Assembly: GCA_020634815.1 (NCBI GenBank)
Contig: JACKBA010000003.1
Location: forward strand, 1-64,000
Direction of reading: 5' to 3'
Length of the DNA stretch: 64,000 nucleotides
From: Caldilineaceae bacterium
GTDB lineage: Bacteria > Chloroflexota > Anaerolineae > Caldilineales > Caldilineaceae
Of this stretch, positions 14,969 to 24,190 are shown one piece after another. A program made the position numbers and the translations under genes. The stretch's first letter is position 1. The number at the start of each line of letters is the position of its first letter. The notes below the pieces were generated by a model, which was given only the letters and a program-made list of their open reading frames with translations, ran no database searches and was not told where the DNA came from.

Positions 14969-16348
14969 TCATGCCGGCATGAGCCGTGCCATCTCGTCCG
15001 CCGGCGTACGTCGCGCGCGAACGCTGGCTGTGGCTCGCCAGCGCTTTGCCCCTGCGGCTGGCCCTAAGCTCGTGATGGAGACCGGGACGCCCGTCGACGC
15101 GGCGATCGCGGCAAGCAAATCGGCCGTATCTTCCACCGTGCGCAGGATCGGCGTGCAGCGTCCCAGCAGGCCGGTCAGCCGCTCCTGATGCGCCAGGTCG
15201 CCGCAGACGGGCGACGGCGCGATGCGGTCGATCGCCTGGCCGTCGCAGCGGTATGCCGCGCAGAACTGCACCGCCGGCAGCGCCTCCATCCGGTCGAGAC
15301 AGGTCACGGCGAGGCAGTCCAGCGGTCCGGCCACCTCCGCCGCATAGCGCAGCATGACCAGGTCGAGCCAGCCGGCGCGGAAGCCTTGCTGCCATGCGCC
15401 AAAGCCGTTGGCCGCATCGGGCAGGGCGCGCGTCAGGCCGGCATCCTCGCTGACAAAGGGGCCGGCGCCGTGGCGCGTGGCGTATGCGCGCGTGATGCCC
15501 ACGCGCCGCACCGCGCCCGCATAGCCCGCCTCGCCCAGCAACTGTTCGGCATTGCGCAGCGTCGTATTGCTCCACGTCGTGTGCGGGTGAAAGCCGCGGT
15601 GCTCGTCGAGCAGGACACCCTGCGCGCCCTCGAAGATCACCGTACCCGGTCGCCGCAGCAGGCCGGCGAGATGGTCGCCCGCCACGATATGCGCCCGCTG
15701 CACGAAATCCCCGTACGCGTCGATTAGCCACTCCAGCCAATCGGCGTCGGTCAAGATTGCCAACTCCGCCGCGACCGCATCGTCGTCGGGCAGCGCGTGG
15801 CGAATGGCGTCGATCTTGGCGCGGTTGATCTTGCGCAGCAGGCGCAGCTTGGCGACCAGCACATCGGGCCGCGCCAGGTCGCCGGCGCGCAGCGTGCGCT
15901 CGCCCAGCGCCAGCGCGTCGGCCGCCGTCTCGCCAATGCCCATGCCGCAACTGCCGTGGCGTGCCGCGCCGCGCGCCAGCTCCTTGAGCCGGTTGGCCGC
16001 GCGCTGGAAGGGCGTGATGATGCGTGCGCCGCGATCGATCGTCGTGCGGCCGAACGCGTCGATGCCCAGGCTGTGCAGGTGCGCCGCCTCCGCCTCCATG
16101 GCCAGCGGATCGACGAGCATGAAGCGCGACAGATGCGTCGCCGCGCCGGCCAGCGTACCGCTGCCGAACTGGGCGAAGACGTGCTCCTGCGCGCCCGGCC
16201 CATCCGTCACGACGCGGTGGCCTGCCTGCGCGCCGCCGGTGTAGCGCACGACGGTGTGCGCCGCGGTTTCGCGGGTGAGAAAGTCCACGATCGACCCCTT
16301 GCCCGCATCGCCAAAGCCGAGGTCGACGGTGAGAATTGCCTGGTGCAT
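14969..16348 (-). CDS. divergent adenylosuccinate synthetase (PurA) homologue
   Basis: The protein has 459 residues from the ATG at 16348 (MHQAILTVDLGFGDAGKGS), which has AAAGGA upstream; a longer start at 16411 lacks a site. The PurA fold is clear: GTP loop GFGDAGKGS (11-19), GAQAGH with the catalytic-type His, GMGIGET, FEGAQGVLLDEHRG, WSNTT and GITRAYATRHGAGPF. Two usual PurA features differ. The loop is GDAGKG instead of GDEGKG, and the aspartate-binding loop normally written TTGRxRRxGW is AWQQGFRAGW. The enzyme may thus join another amine or act on another base. The true purA would be expected elsewhere. Upstream lies a VWA-domain gene, separated by a palindromic element. Confidence 0.8.
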   Translation of the reverse strand: MHQAILTVDLGFGDAGKGSIVDFLTRETAAHTVVRYTGGAQAGHRVVTDGPGAQEHVFAQFGSGTLAGAATHLSRFMLVDPLAMEAEAAHLHSLGIDAFGRTTIDRGARIITPFQRAANRLKELARGAARHGSCGMGIGETAADALALGERTLRAGDLARPDVLVAKLRLLRKINRAKIDAIRHALPDDDAVAAELAILTDADWLEWLIDAYGDFVQRAHIVAGDHLAGLLRRPGTVIFEGAQGVLLDEHRGFHPHTTWSNTTLRNAEQLLGEAGYAGAVRRVGITRAYATRHGAGPFVSEDAGLTRALPDAANGFGAWQQGFRAGWLDLVMLRYAAEVAGPLDCLAVTCLDRMEALPAVQFCAAYRCDGQAIDRIAPSPVCGDLAHQERLTGLLGRCTPILRTVEDTADLLAAIAASTGVPVSITSLGPAAGAKRWRATASVRARRTPADEMARLMPA

Positions 16349-16387
16349 GGGACGGTTCCTTTCGGCATCCAGCCATAGAGGGAAATT

Positions 16388-16517
16388 AGGCACCGAGTTC
16401 CGGTAGTTCACGATTTTGTCTCACACCAAGACGCAAAGCCACCAAGTTGACGATGGCGTTCTTTGTGTTCTTGGTGGCTTGGTGTGAGTCTCGTGACATC
16501 CGGAAAACTCGGTGCCT
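16388..16517. repeat. 130-bp palindromic element, copy A
   Basis: Outer arms AGGCACCGAGTTCCGG (16388-16403) and CCGGAAAACTCGGTGCCT (16500-16517) pair. Inside, CTCACACCAAG...CACCAAG pairs with CTTGGTGGCTTGGTGTGAG. The core (TTCACGATTTTGTCTCACAC ... AAGTTGACGATGGC ... CTTTGTGTTCTTGGTGGC) aligns along its length with copies at 24293-24397 and, reversed, 17618-17714. No protein is encoded, so it behaves like a MITE- or REP-type element. Confidence 0.7.
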
Positions 16518-16532
16518 CGGTGAGACGCACGA

Positions 16533-17474
16533 TTAGCGACCCGTCAGCAGCGGGCGATTGCGCGCCCCCGTGCGTGCCACCGCCGCAGCCGCGGCATCGA
16601 CCGTCGCCGCGCCGTAGCCGGCCCCGTGCAGATCCTGCACGCCCGCATCGACGTCGTCCAGCACCCCTTCGGTGAGGCCGATGGCCAGCGCGATGGTCTC
16701 GCACACGGCCTCCTCGTCGTCGAGCAGCAGCACGCGCTCGCCCAGCAGGCGCCGCCAGCGATCCTTCACCGCAAAGCTGCCGCCGTGCGACGTGTTGGTC
16801 GGGATGATGTGGAAGTACTCGTAGCGCTGCTGCACCGCGGCGACCACCTGCTCCACCGCCACGTCCTGCTTGAGCGCGTCGCCGACGTACCGGCGCACCT
16901 GGTCGCGACGCAGCTTGGCGTACGGCTTCTCGTCGCCGATGGTGAAGAGATAGCCCTTGCGCCGCCGCCGCTCGAAGCAGTCGATGGCGGTATGCGCGGC
17001 CATGAAGTAGAGCGCCAGTTCGTAGCTCTCGTGCACCTGGCCGCCGCCGCCCCCTTCCAGGAAGATCTTGCCCAGCTCGTCGTCCATCTCCAGCCCCGAC
17101 TCGAACTGGCCGATCTGCAACGGGACGCGGTCGCAGTTGGCGTCGCCCACCGCGCCGAAGAGCAGTTGCGGGTCGGCGACATAGCCCTTCTCCAGCAGCA
17201 GGTGCATCAGCCCGCCCAGCTTGCTCTGCAAGACGCGCGGCACGATGCCCATAGAGCCGGTCACGTCGAAGATCACGGCGATGGCGACCGCGTCGGGATG
17301 CGCGTCGCTGGCGCGGCTCTCACGCACGCGGCCGAAGGGGTCCATCTGCGGGTGCACCTCGACGCGCCCGCTCTCACGTACATGGTGATCATAGGTGAAG
17401 GCGGATTGGTTGGTGCGCCGGCGTTGCTGCTGGCGCTGGTTGTAGGCGCTGTCACTCCAGTGTGAGAAACCCAT
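16533..17474 (-). CDS. von Willebrand factor A domain protein
   Basis: A 313-residue cytoplasmic protein starting MGFSHWSDSAYNQRQQQRRR, with a TAAGGAGG site before ATG 17474. Near residues 63-80 the VWA metal-ion site is written VAIAVIFDVTGSMG (DxTxS in place of the usual DxSxS). Downstream, an aspartate is found in FTIGDEKPYAKL, consistent with a VWA fold. The N-terminus is Gln/Arg-rich and polar. No signal peptide or transmembrane segment is present. Such proteins scaffold protein complexes or chaperone AAA+ ATPases, but no MoxR-type partner is nearby. Two operator-like palindromes sit about 80-120 bp upstream. Confidence 0.75.
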   Translation of the reverse strand: MGFSHWSDSAYNQRQQQRRRTNQSAFTYDHHVRESGRVEVHPQMDPFGRVRESRASDAHPDAVAIAVIFDVTGSMGIVPRVLQSKLGGLMHLLLEKGYVADPQLLFGAVGDANCDRVPLQIGQFESGLEMDDELGKIFLEGGGGGQVHESYELALYFMAAHTAIDCFERRRRKGYLFTIGDEKPYAKLRRDQVRRYVGDALKQDVAVEQVVAAVQQRYEYFHIIPTNTSHGGSFAVKDRWRRLLGERVLLLDDEEAVCETIALAIGLTEGVLDDVDAGVQDLHGAGYGAATVDAAAAAVARTGARNRPLLTGR

Positions 17475-17551
17475 AGCATGCCTCCTTATAGCCGGCGCAA
17501 TCGGGTGTGCCGGGCCGCAAAACGGTTTGGGTGGATCAGTTCCGCGCGGGT

Positions 17552-17595
17552 TAGTGTAAGTCTTACACTAGTAAGTGTAGTGTAATATCGACACT
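17552..17595. promoter_or_regulatory. putative operator: GTGTAA/TTACAC palindromes
   Basis: A 19-bp perfect palindrome TAGTGTAAG-T-CTTACACTA covers 17552-17570. A second imperfect site AGTGT-N7-ACACT lies at 17579-17595. They are in the A/T-richer leader about 80-120 bp upstream of the VWA gene, where a dimeric repressor or activator could bind. The regulator is unknown. Confidence 0.55.
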
Positions 17596-17617
17596 AAGTC
17601 AATAGGCAAAATACAGT

Positions 17618-17714
17618 ATTTCACGAAACGCACACCAAGACACCAAGAACACAAAGGATCGCTATCTTCAACTTTGTGCCTTTGTGCCTTTGCGTGAGGC
17701 AAGATCGTGAAATA
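17618..17714. repeat. palindromic element, copy C (inverted orientation)
   Basis: Ends TATTTCACGA (17618-17627) and TCGTGAAATA (17705-17714) are a perfect 10-bp inverted repeat. The reverse complement contains TTCACGATCTTGCCTCACGC, AAAGTTGAAGATAGCGATC and CTTTGTGTTCTTGGTG, aligning with copies A (16388) and B (24293). It fills the gap between the XPB operon end and the VWA gene leader. Confidence 0.7.
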
Positions 17715-17732
17715 GTGAAAGGGTTTGGGCGA

Positions 17733-20105
17733 TCAACCGCCCGGTTGGAGAGTGTGGCTGATGGTGGCGCCAAGGTCGGCAAGCAGTTGCTCGACGGCAG
17801 CAACGTGGGCGGTGTCGACCAGGGCGAGCGCGCGATCGCCGGCGGCAAAGGGTGTCAGCCGATCGCGCAGTTGCGGGTGTTCCAGGAGTTCGGCGCGCTG
17901 CTCTTTGCTCTCAAATTCGACAAGCGTTACCGTCGCCAGCGTTGCGCGGCCGTGATAGTTGCTCCACCGCTTGATCTCGGCGACCACCGATTCGGGCAGG
18001 GCGCCGCGGTGCAACGATTCCAGCTCGGTCAGGAGCGGCGCGATCTGTGCGCGGCCGGCGCCGTTGCGCCGCACCGATGCCGGCGTGAGACGCCAGACGC
18101 CCTGCGCATCTTGCTCGGCGATGCGGGCGATGCGCCCCGTCAGGAAGAGGCTGGGGACAGAGTGCACCGGCGCAATCGTTGCATCGGGCTGCACGATGAC
18201 GTCGTTGTCGGTGGTGCTCACGGCGGGGTCGGTGACGGCGGGTAGCTGGCCGCCGGCAAAGAGCGCACTGAGCAGCGCTTCATCAGCGCCGTGGGCGACG
18301 AGCGCCACGGTGGGTGCTACAGCGCGCGCAAGATACTCGCCGGCGGCGACATCTGCCAGGAGCGCGGAGAGCGTTTCGGCGTCGACACTCTGAAGCAGGC
18401 TGACGCCGGTGCGAAAGACGATGCGATCGTGGTGCGCGCCCCATTCCTGCAACGAGCGCGCCACGTTCTGCGGCAGGGGCGCGCCGCTGATCTCTTCCAG
18501 AAAGCGCAGTACCGCGTCGGCCTCGAAGCCTGTCTGCCCGGCCTGGTAGAGCGATTCACGCGTCAGCGTGTACTCGAAGACATGGGCGTCCGCCTTGGTG
18601 CGCGCCGCGCAGAGTTCGAGCCGCGCCAGAATGGCGGTGCTCACCGGGCCAAGCGCCAGAACCTGGAAGTTGGGCTGAATGACGACGCGGCCTTGATCGA
18701 CGGCCGGCGCAGGAGCTTCCCGCATCGCGGTCTGCGCGCCTTGGTGCTTGCCGCCAATGGCCGTGATACCGGCCAGCACCTCCCTGCCAAAGGGCGTCAG
18801 GCGCATAACCCGCCACCTGGCGTCCTTTTCGTTCAGGAAGCCCAGTTCGGTGATCCCCATCTCCAGCAGCGGACCACCGCAGCTCTCGACGACAAAACTC
18901 TCTTCCGCAGTATGGATGGCAACGACAAGGTCGTTGTAGCTCGTGTAGTAGCGATTTCCGAAATAGATGCTGATATAGTGCTTTGAGCCGGTGTAACTGG
19001 CAAGCTCCGGCACGAGGAAGGAACTGCGATCCCCGCGCAGGTCGTCGACAACGGATTCAACATCTTCCCAGTCGCCGCCCTGCGCCAGCCGCTGCAGCAA
19101 TGCTTTGAGCCCCGCCTGATAGTCGATCTGCCACGAGCGCCCATACCCGTAGGACGGCTCAGGCCGCAGATTCTCAATGATGACCTGGAGGGCCAACCCG
19201 ATCTGCCTGTGCGCATCATAGGTCCAGAAGGCAGGCGGGCCGGTCGATGCGTCGCCGGCAACGACGAGTTTGCCTGCGTCTCTGCGCAGCAGCTTCAGTT
19301 GCGTGAGCAGAGTGCGCAGAGCGAAGAGCTTGCCGGTCTCGTTTTCGCTGCTTACCTTTTCGAGGGTCGGATCAGGGACAAGAAGCTGGCCGTTGATGGC
19401 ACGCAGCGTGCGTTTGCCCAGAAAGCCGGTCTGCAAGAATGGCGGCTGCACGCGGCGCACGAAATCCCAGTAGAGGAACATGTCGCGAAGCTGGCCATGC
19501 GGTGAGGAATGGAGCGTGTGCGCCACAGTCTTGGTCTGGATGGTCAGCGGCGATACGGACACCTCGTGAAGATGCAGGCTGACTACCTTGGGTATGTACG
19601 CCAGCATGGCCGGATGGAGCCCCAGCTTATAGGCGTTGGTGGCCATGCCATATTCGGAATACTCCTCGACGGTGAAGACCAGCCCTTTCAGCGTGAGGCG
19701 GGCGAGAATATCCTGGAAGATGTTCTGAGTCGAGGTAGGATCTGCCATCCGTTCGCCAGGCGCGTACAACGGCGTGTCGTCGCGGCGTTTGCTCGTGATC
19801 ATACGCGTCGATTCTGCCAGCCCGGCGCGCACGAGATCGCGTTCGAGACGCGCACGGCGCAGCACGCCGCCGTGATAAAGCAGGTAGTCGACGACCGTGC
19901 GATCGCGGCTGTCGAGCGCAGCATAGCGGGCGCGCACATTTTCCGCCACAAAGAGCGAGCGTTTCATCAACGCGACCAGATCATCCTTGAGCGGGCGCTT
20001 CTTTTGCTCCGGTATCAACCCGCAGGCAACAGCAATCTTGGCCAGCGCATGGACCGAATAGGAGTCGAGAATTTCGTCAACCGAAAGTTGTTCAACCGAA
20101 TACAT
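17733..20105 (-). CDS. XPB-associated Helicase_C_3 protein, third gene of XPB operon
   Basis: A 790-residue protein starting MYSVEQLSVDEILDSYSV at ATG 20105, only 5 bp after the SWIM gene. The middle and C-terminal parts match the 'helicase-associated' (Helicase_C_3/XPB-like) family: DNDVIVQPDATIAPVHSVPS, RIARIAEQDAQGVWRLTPAS and a final ERF-like region YHGRATLATVTLVEFESKEQ. No Walker motifs are visible, so it is not itself an active helicase. In mycobacteria a gene of this family also sits next to the XPB (ercc3) gene. Likely role: partner or loading factor for the XPB helicase in DNA repair. An N-terminal frame extension to 20336 overlaps the upstream gene and is not real. Confidence 0.8.
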   Translation of the reverse strand: MYSVEQLSVDEILDSYSVHALAKIAVACGLIPEQKKRPLKDDLVALMKRSLFVAENVRARYAALDSRDRTVVDYLLYHGGVLRRARLERDLVRAGLAESTRMITSKRRDDTPLYAPGERMADPTSTQNIFQDILARLTLKGLVFTVEEYSEYGMATNAYKLGLHPAMLAYIPKVVSLHLHEVSVSPLTIQTKTVAHTLHSSPHGQLRDMFLYWDFVRRVQPPFLQTGFLGKRTLRAINGQLLVPDPTLEKVSSENETGKLFALRTLLTQLKLLRRDAGKLVVAGDASTGPPAFWTYDAHRQIGLALQVIIENLRPEPSYGYGRSWQIDYQAGLKALLQRLAQGGDWEDVESVVDDLRGDRSSFLVPELASYTGSKHYISIYFGNRYYTSYNDLVVAIHTAEESFVVESCGGPLLEMGITELGFLNEKDARWRVMRLTPFGREVLAGITAIGGKHQGAQTAMREAPAPAVDQGRVVIQPNFQVLALGPVSTAILARLELCAARTKADAHVFEYTLTRESLYQAGQTGFEADAVLRFLEEISGAPLPQNVARSLQEWGAHHDRIVFRTGVSLLQSVDAETLSALLADVAAGEYLARAVAPTVALVAHGADEALLSALFAGGQLPAVTDPAVSTTDNDVIVQPDATIAPVHSVPSLFLTGRIARIAEQDAQGVWRLTPASVRRNGAGRAQIAPLLTELESLHRGALPESVVAEIKRWSNYHGRATLATVTLVEFESKEQRAELLEHPQLRDRLTPFAAGDRALALVDTAHVAAVEQLLADLGATISHTLQPGG

Positions 20106-20110
20106 AGTCG

Positions 20111-22438
20111 TTATTCCGTGCCGTCGGTCAATTTGGGTGTGTAGCCCGCCTTCTGCAGCGCAGCATACAGGCTCTCCACGGCCGTGGCAGGAATCACCAC
20201 CGCACGCGGCGAGATCTCGACCAGCAACAGATCGTCGATGGCGGTGACAGCGCGCATCTCGGCAAGGGCATAGTCGTCGGCAAATTCGATCAAGGTAAGA
20301 TTCTGATAGAGGCGCACCTGACCGTACTGCTGCCACCAGGCCGCCAGACGTTTCTGGATCTCCGCCGGCAACCGCGCGCCAAAGCAGCGTTCCCAGTCCT
20401 CCGCCAGCGAATCGACCGAGGCGCCGCGCTCGAAGGCGGCATGCACTCGCGCCACATCCAACCGGTAGACGACGTTGTTGAGTTGCAGCGTCTCAGGCTG
20501 CGCGATCTGTTCGAGCACCAACGCCGCGTTGCCGGCCAGCGTCTTGAGCTTGATCGTATCGCCGGTGACGACCGGTGGCGCTTTGACGGGCGCTGCTAGT
20601 CCTGCCGCGGCCACGGCGCGATCGAGTTCGATGGATGGGGAAGCGTGCCGGAAGAGATGCGCCAGCCCGTGCAGGCGGACATGGGTGAGCGCGCTGCCGT
20701 CGACATACACGTCGGCGATGCCGAACCAGTTGAGCGGGCCGACCAGCAGGAAGCCCAGGCAATTCCCAACCAGGCGCCCCCAGTCCTCCGGCTCGTGACC
20801 AAGCACGCGACCTTCCCAGGTGAAGTACCAACCGGGCTGATAGGGATACCCGCCCGTCCCGCTGACCGCCCAAAGCTGGTTGAAGGTCGGTGCGATGCAA
20901 TAGAACAACTTGCACAATTCCTCGACGGAGATCCAGCGTTCTTCGGGCAGCCATGCCAGCACCTGGAGCATGGCCTGGCGCAGTTTTGTCATCTGCTGGG
21001 CTGCCGTCGATATCGCGCCCGGTAGCACAAATTGATAACCGCCGACCTTGCGCACCATTTTTAGCTGTGGGCTGGCAGCGTGGATGAGTTCCCAGATTTC
21101 CTGCCAATCGAGCAGATCGACGTACGCATCGAAGAGGATGCCAAGCTGCTCGGCCGGCGGGCACTGCAAAAAGGCGCGTTTGGCCTGCTCGTTGACTCGT
21201 ACCGGCGTGCCCGGCAGGAACAAGCCCGCACCTTCCAGCAGGCGAAAGAGGAAGTCGGCGCCTGGCAAGCTCCCCAACAACCCCTGGAAACGGGCAAGGT
21301 CTTCGGCGACCAGGCCGCGCGGCGGCGGCGGTACGGTCAGCCGGATATCGCGATTCTGCAACGGGCGGCCTTCGGCGAGCAGGTTCTCCAGTTCCGTTGC
21401 GTCGTATTCCCAGTCGCGCAGCCAGGGCAGGTGATCCTCGATCACGGGGCGTGGCGTGCGCGGCGCGCGGGTGGGCGGCAGATGCTCGATGGCCAGCAGC
21501 AGTTGCAGGGCAGCATCGACAAAGCGGCGCGGTTGCGACTCGCGCACATTTGCGCGCCGGGCAGATGGCGGCAGCTCGGTCGCGCCGGGCATGAGCGGGG
21601 CGAGCAGGGCAGGAAGATGACGCCACAACGCTCGCGGCATGACCGCCGCGTCGGTAAGCGCGCCCTGGCCCAACAACTGTCCAGTCAGGATGAGTGGTAT
21701 CTGCCCCAATCGATCGAAGGCTCGCATGACGGCTCGGGCTGTGACCGGCTTGCGAAACTCTGTAGTGATGTCGACGATAGGCTTGGACGTATTGTAGGGA
21801 AAGAGATCGCCTACCGCAGCGATCAGCCCGAGTAGCACCTGGTCGTTCTTTTCGACCATGCTGAGACCGGTCGCCAATGCCTGGTCGTCCACCATGTACG
21901 CCGCCATCTGCTCGACGATCGACGCCTTGAGCGTGCCGCGTAACGTCCAGCCGCGGCTGGAGGCGATTTCGCGCAGCGTGGCGACGGTCATCATCTCCAA
22001 CCCCGCCTGCAGATCAGCCAACTCTTCCCCCGCGACCATATCGGCGGTGCGTGAGAGCCAGGCCAGCGGCTGGGCAGGCAGGGCTGGCGCCGGCGCCGGT
22101 CTGACGGCCAGCGGCCCTGCCGGCGCGCTCGTCACCTTCACAGGCGCGTTGCTCACCTTGAATGTGCCTGGGACACGCGTCCAACGCACAAGCACCGCGC
22201 ACACATGCTTGCACAGCTCCGGCTGCTCATAGCCGCAGCCACATCTCCCCGTGATGCCCTGTTCGTCAACGGCAACCTCCACCTCATACATCTGATCGCC
22301 CTCAACCTGGGCGAACAGCCGGTTCCCATAGCGGGTGGGGCTGTAGACCTGCGCCTGCATGGCTATGCCCCGTGCCCATTGGCTATTGGTGAAGTAGGGC
22401 CGGATCTGGTTTTCGTTCAATTTTTCTAGTGTGGGCAT
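20111..22438 (-). CDS. SWIM zinc-finger protein, second gene of XPB operon
   Basis: The 775-residue protein starts MPTLEKLNENQIRPYFTNSQ. Residues 50-85 hold a SWIM zinc finger with the pattern CxCx7CxH (C66, C68, C76, H78 in CGCGYEQPELCKHVC), used for DNA or protein binding. The rest is a long mostly helical region without recognised enzyme motifs; it contains segments reminiscent of SAP/helix-turn-helix (LREIASSRGWTLRGTLKASI at about 155-175) and resembles the downstream operon partner in general composition. It starts 6 bp after the XPB gene and ends 5 bp before the third gene, so stoichiometric expression and a complex are likely. Confidence 0.8.
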   Translation of the reverse strand: MPTLEKLNENQIRPYFTNSQWARGIAMQAQVYSPTRYGNRLFAQVEGDQMYEVEVAVDEQGITGRCGCGYEQPELCKHVCAVLVRWTRVPGTFKVSNAPVKVTSAPAGPLAVRPAPAPALPAQPLAWLSRTADMVAGEELADLQAGLEMMTVATLREIASSRGWTLRGTLKASIVEQMAAYMVDDQALATGLSMVEKNDQVLLGLIAAVGDLFPYNTSKPIVDITTEFRKPVTARAVMRAFDRLGQIPLILTGQLLGQGALTDAAVMPRALWRHLPALLAPLMPGATELPPSARRANVRESQPRRFVDAALQLLLAIEHLPPTRAPRTPRPVIEDHLPWLRDWEYDATELENLLAEGRPLQNRDIRLTVPPPPRGLVAEDLARFQGLLGSLPGADFLFRLLEGAGLFLPGTPVRVNEQAKRAFLQCPPAEQLGILFDAYVDLLDWQEIWELIHAASPQLKMVRKVGGYQFVLPGAISTAAQQMTKLRQAMLQVLAWLPEERWISVEELCKLFYCIAPTFNQLWAVSGTGGYPYQPGWYFTWEGRVLGHEPEDWGRLVGNCLGFLLVGPLNWFGIADVYVDGSALTHVRLHGLAHLFRHASPSIELDRAVAAAGLAAPVKAPPVVTGDTIKLKTLAGNAALVLEQIAQPETLQLNNVVYRLDVARVHAAFERGASVDSLAEDWERCFGARLPAEIQKRLAAWWQQYGQVRLYQNLTLIEFADDYALAEMRAVTAIDDLLLVEISPRAVVIPATAVESLYAALQKAGYTPKLTDGTE

Positions 22439-22444
22439 AGATGT

Positions 22445-24190
22445 TCAATCGACGATCGCACTGGCCAGGCGGCGCGGTTCGTACTCCGCCACTTCGTCGT
22501 CATAGAGAATGATGTACTGGTAACCCTGCTCGGTCAGGAAGAGCTGGCGATTGGCGCTGAACTCCTGGTCCTGCGTGTCGCGCGAGACCAGCGTGTAGAA
22601 ATGGGCCATCTGGTCGTCGCGCTTGGGGCGCAGAATCCGGCCGAGGCGCTGCGCCTCCTCCTGGCGGCTGCCAAAGGTTCCGCTGAGTTGGACCATGACG
22701 CTGGCGTCCGGCAGATCGATGGCGAAGTTGCCGACCTTGGAGATGATGAGTTGCTTGATCTCGCCACTGCGGAAGGCGTGATATAGTTGACTGCGCTGGC
22801 GCGCCGGCGTCTCGCCGGTGATGATCGGGAAGCCGTAGCGCTCCTGTACCTGGGCAAGCTGTTCCAAATACATGCCGATGATCAGCACCTGGTCGCCCGT
22901 GTGCTTGAGGAGAATCTGGTCGAGCACTTCGTACTTGGCCGGGCTGCTGGCCGCAATGCGATACTTGTGGCGCTGGTCGGCCAGCGCGTATTCCATGCGC
23001 AGGTCGTCGGGCAGTGGGATGCGGACCTCAATGCAGTCGGCCGTGGCGATCCAGCCCTGCCGCTCCAGGTCTTTCCAGGGCACATCGTACTTCTTGGGGC
23101 CGATGAGCGAGAAGACCTCGCTCTCGCGGCCATCCTCGCGTACGAGTGTAGCCGTCAGCCCCAGCCGGCGGCGCGCCTGCAATTCGGCCGTGATGCTGAA
23201 GACCGGCGCCGGCAGCAGGTGGACCTCGTCGTAGATGATCAGCCCCCAGTTGCGCGAATCAAAGAGCTCGAAGTGGGGATACTCGCTGCGCAGGTCGCCC
23301 CCTTCCCGGCGATTCTTGCCGCGGCTGCGATAGGTGATGGTCTGATACGTGGCAACCGTGACCGGCTTGATCTCTTTGCGCTGCCCGGTGTACTCGCCGA
23401 TCATCTCCGGTTCCAGCGTCGTCTTGTCCAGCAACTCGGTGATCCACTGCTCGACGGCAATGGTGTTGGGGGTCAGGATCAAGGTGCTACTGCTGTCCAT
23501 GCTCATGGCGGCCATGCCGACCATGGTCTTGCCAGCGCCACAGGGCAGCACGACCACGCCGGAGCCGCCGTGATCCGCGCCAGCAGCATAGTAAACCGCT
23601 GCCGCCTCGGATTGATAGGTGCGCAACCCGAAGGCCTGGCCGCCCTTGGTCTCCCCGCGCAGGGCAATCGACAAGCTCTCGCCTTGCACATAGCCGGCCA
23701 GGTCCTCGGCCGGATAGCCGATGTTGACCAGCGCCTGCTTGATGTGCCCGCGCATGGCGGCATCGACGCGGAGAGTGTGGGCATCGATGACGCCCAGGAT
23801 GTACGGCCGCAGTTCTTTGCGCCGCTGTAACTCGACGAGCAGCGGCGCGTCATCGGAGATCATCAGCAACTGCTCGTCGCGCTTGATCAGCTTGACGCGG
23901 CCATAGCGCGCGATTGCCTCGGCGATGTCGACGCGCACATTGCCGGGTAGCGGATACTTGGCGAACCGTTCGAGTCCGTCCAGGATCGCCGCCGCGCTAA
24001 GCCCGGCAGCGGCCGCATTCCACAACGAGAGGGGCGAGATACGATAGGTGTGCACGTATTCCGGGCTCTTCTCCAGCTCGGCAAAGCGCGCCAGCACATC
24101 GCGCGCATCGGCGTAATGTGGGCTATCGACCTCGAGCAGAACGCTCTTGTCGCCCTGTACGATCAAAGGATTGGTTGGCGCGTAACTCAT
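22445..24190 (-). CDS. XPB/Ssl2-type DNA helicase
   Basis: A 581-residue superfamily 2 helicase. From ATG 24190 (MSYAPTNPLIVQGDKSVLLE) the layout is: N-terminal helicase-associated XPB domain with damage-recognition-like region (1-180), Walker A PCGAGKT (216-222), DEVH box (321-324), the RED motif in ATLVREDGRE (351-353), and motif VI QRLGRILRPK. A possible start seven codons earlier exists; neither has a strong ribosome site. Bacterial XPB opens DNA 3'-5' and in archaea works with the Bax1 nuclease. No Bax1 gene is adjacent; instead the operon continues with a SWIM protein and a Helicase_C_3 protein. Probably a DNA-repair or defence helicase. Confidence 0.92.
   Translation of the reverse strand: MSYAPTNPLIVQGDKSVLLEVDSPHYADARDVLARFAELEKSPEYVHTYRISPLSLWNAAAAGLSAAAILDGLERFAKYPLPGNVRVDIAEAIARYGRVKLIKRDEQLLMISDDAPLLVELQRRKELRPYILGVIDAHTLRVDAAMRGHIKQALVNIGYPAEDLAGYVQGESLSIALRGETKGGQAFGLRTYQSEAAAVYYAAGADHGGSGVVVLPCGAGKTMVGMAAMSMDSSSTLILTPNTIAVEQWITELLDKTTLEPEMIGEYTGQRKEIKPVTVATYQTITYRSRGKNRREGGDLRSEYPHFELFDSRNWGLIIYDEVHLLPAPVFSITAELQARRRLGLTATLVREDGRESEVFSLIGPKKYDVPWKDLERQGWIATADCIEVRIPLPDDLRMEYALADQRHKYRIAASSPAKYEVLDQILLKHTGDQVLIIGMYLEQLAQVQERYGFPIITGETPARQRSQLYHAFRSGEIKQLIISKVGNFAIDLPDASVMVQLSGTFGSRQEEAQRLGRILRPKRDDQMAHFYTLVSRDTQDQEFSANRQLFLTEQGYQYIILYDDEVAEYEPRRLASAIVD

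Noticed and set aside
14969..16348. Phage-type PurZ (2-aminoadenylosuccinate synthetase)
   Set aside because: The catalytic aspartate of the GD-GKG loop, which is replaced in PurZ, is kept here, and no phage genes are near.
17552..17595. NrdR box
   Set aside because: The arms are arranged AGTGT...ACACT, opposite to the ACAC...GTGT order of NrdR sites, and no ribonucleotide reductase gene follows.
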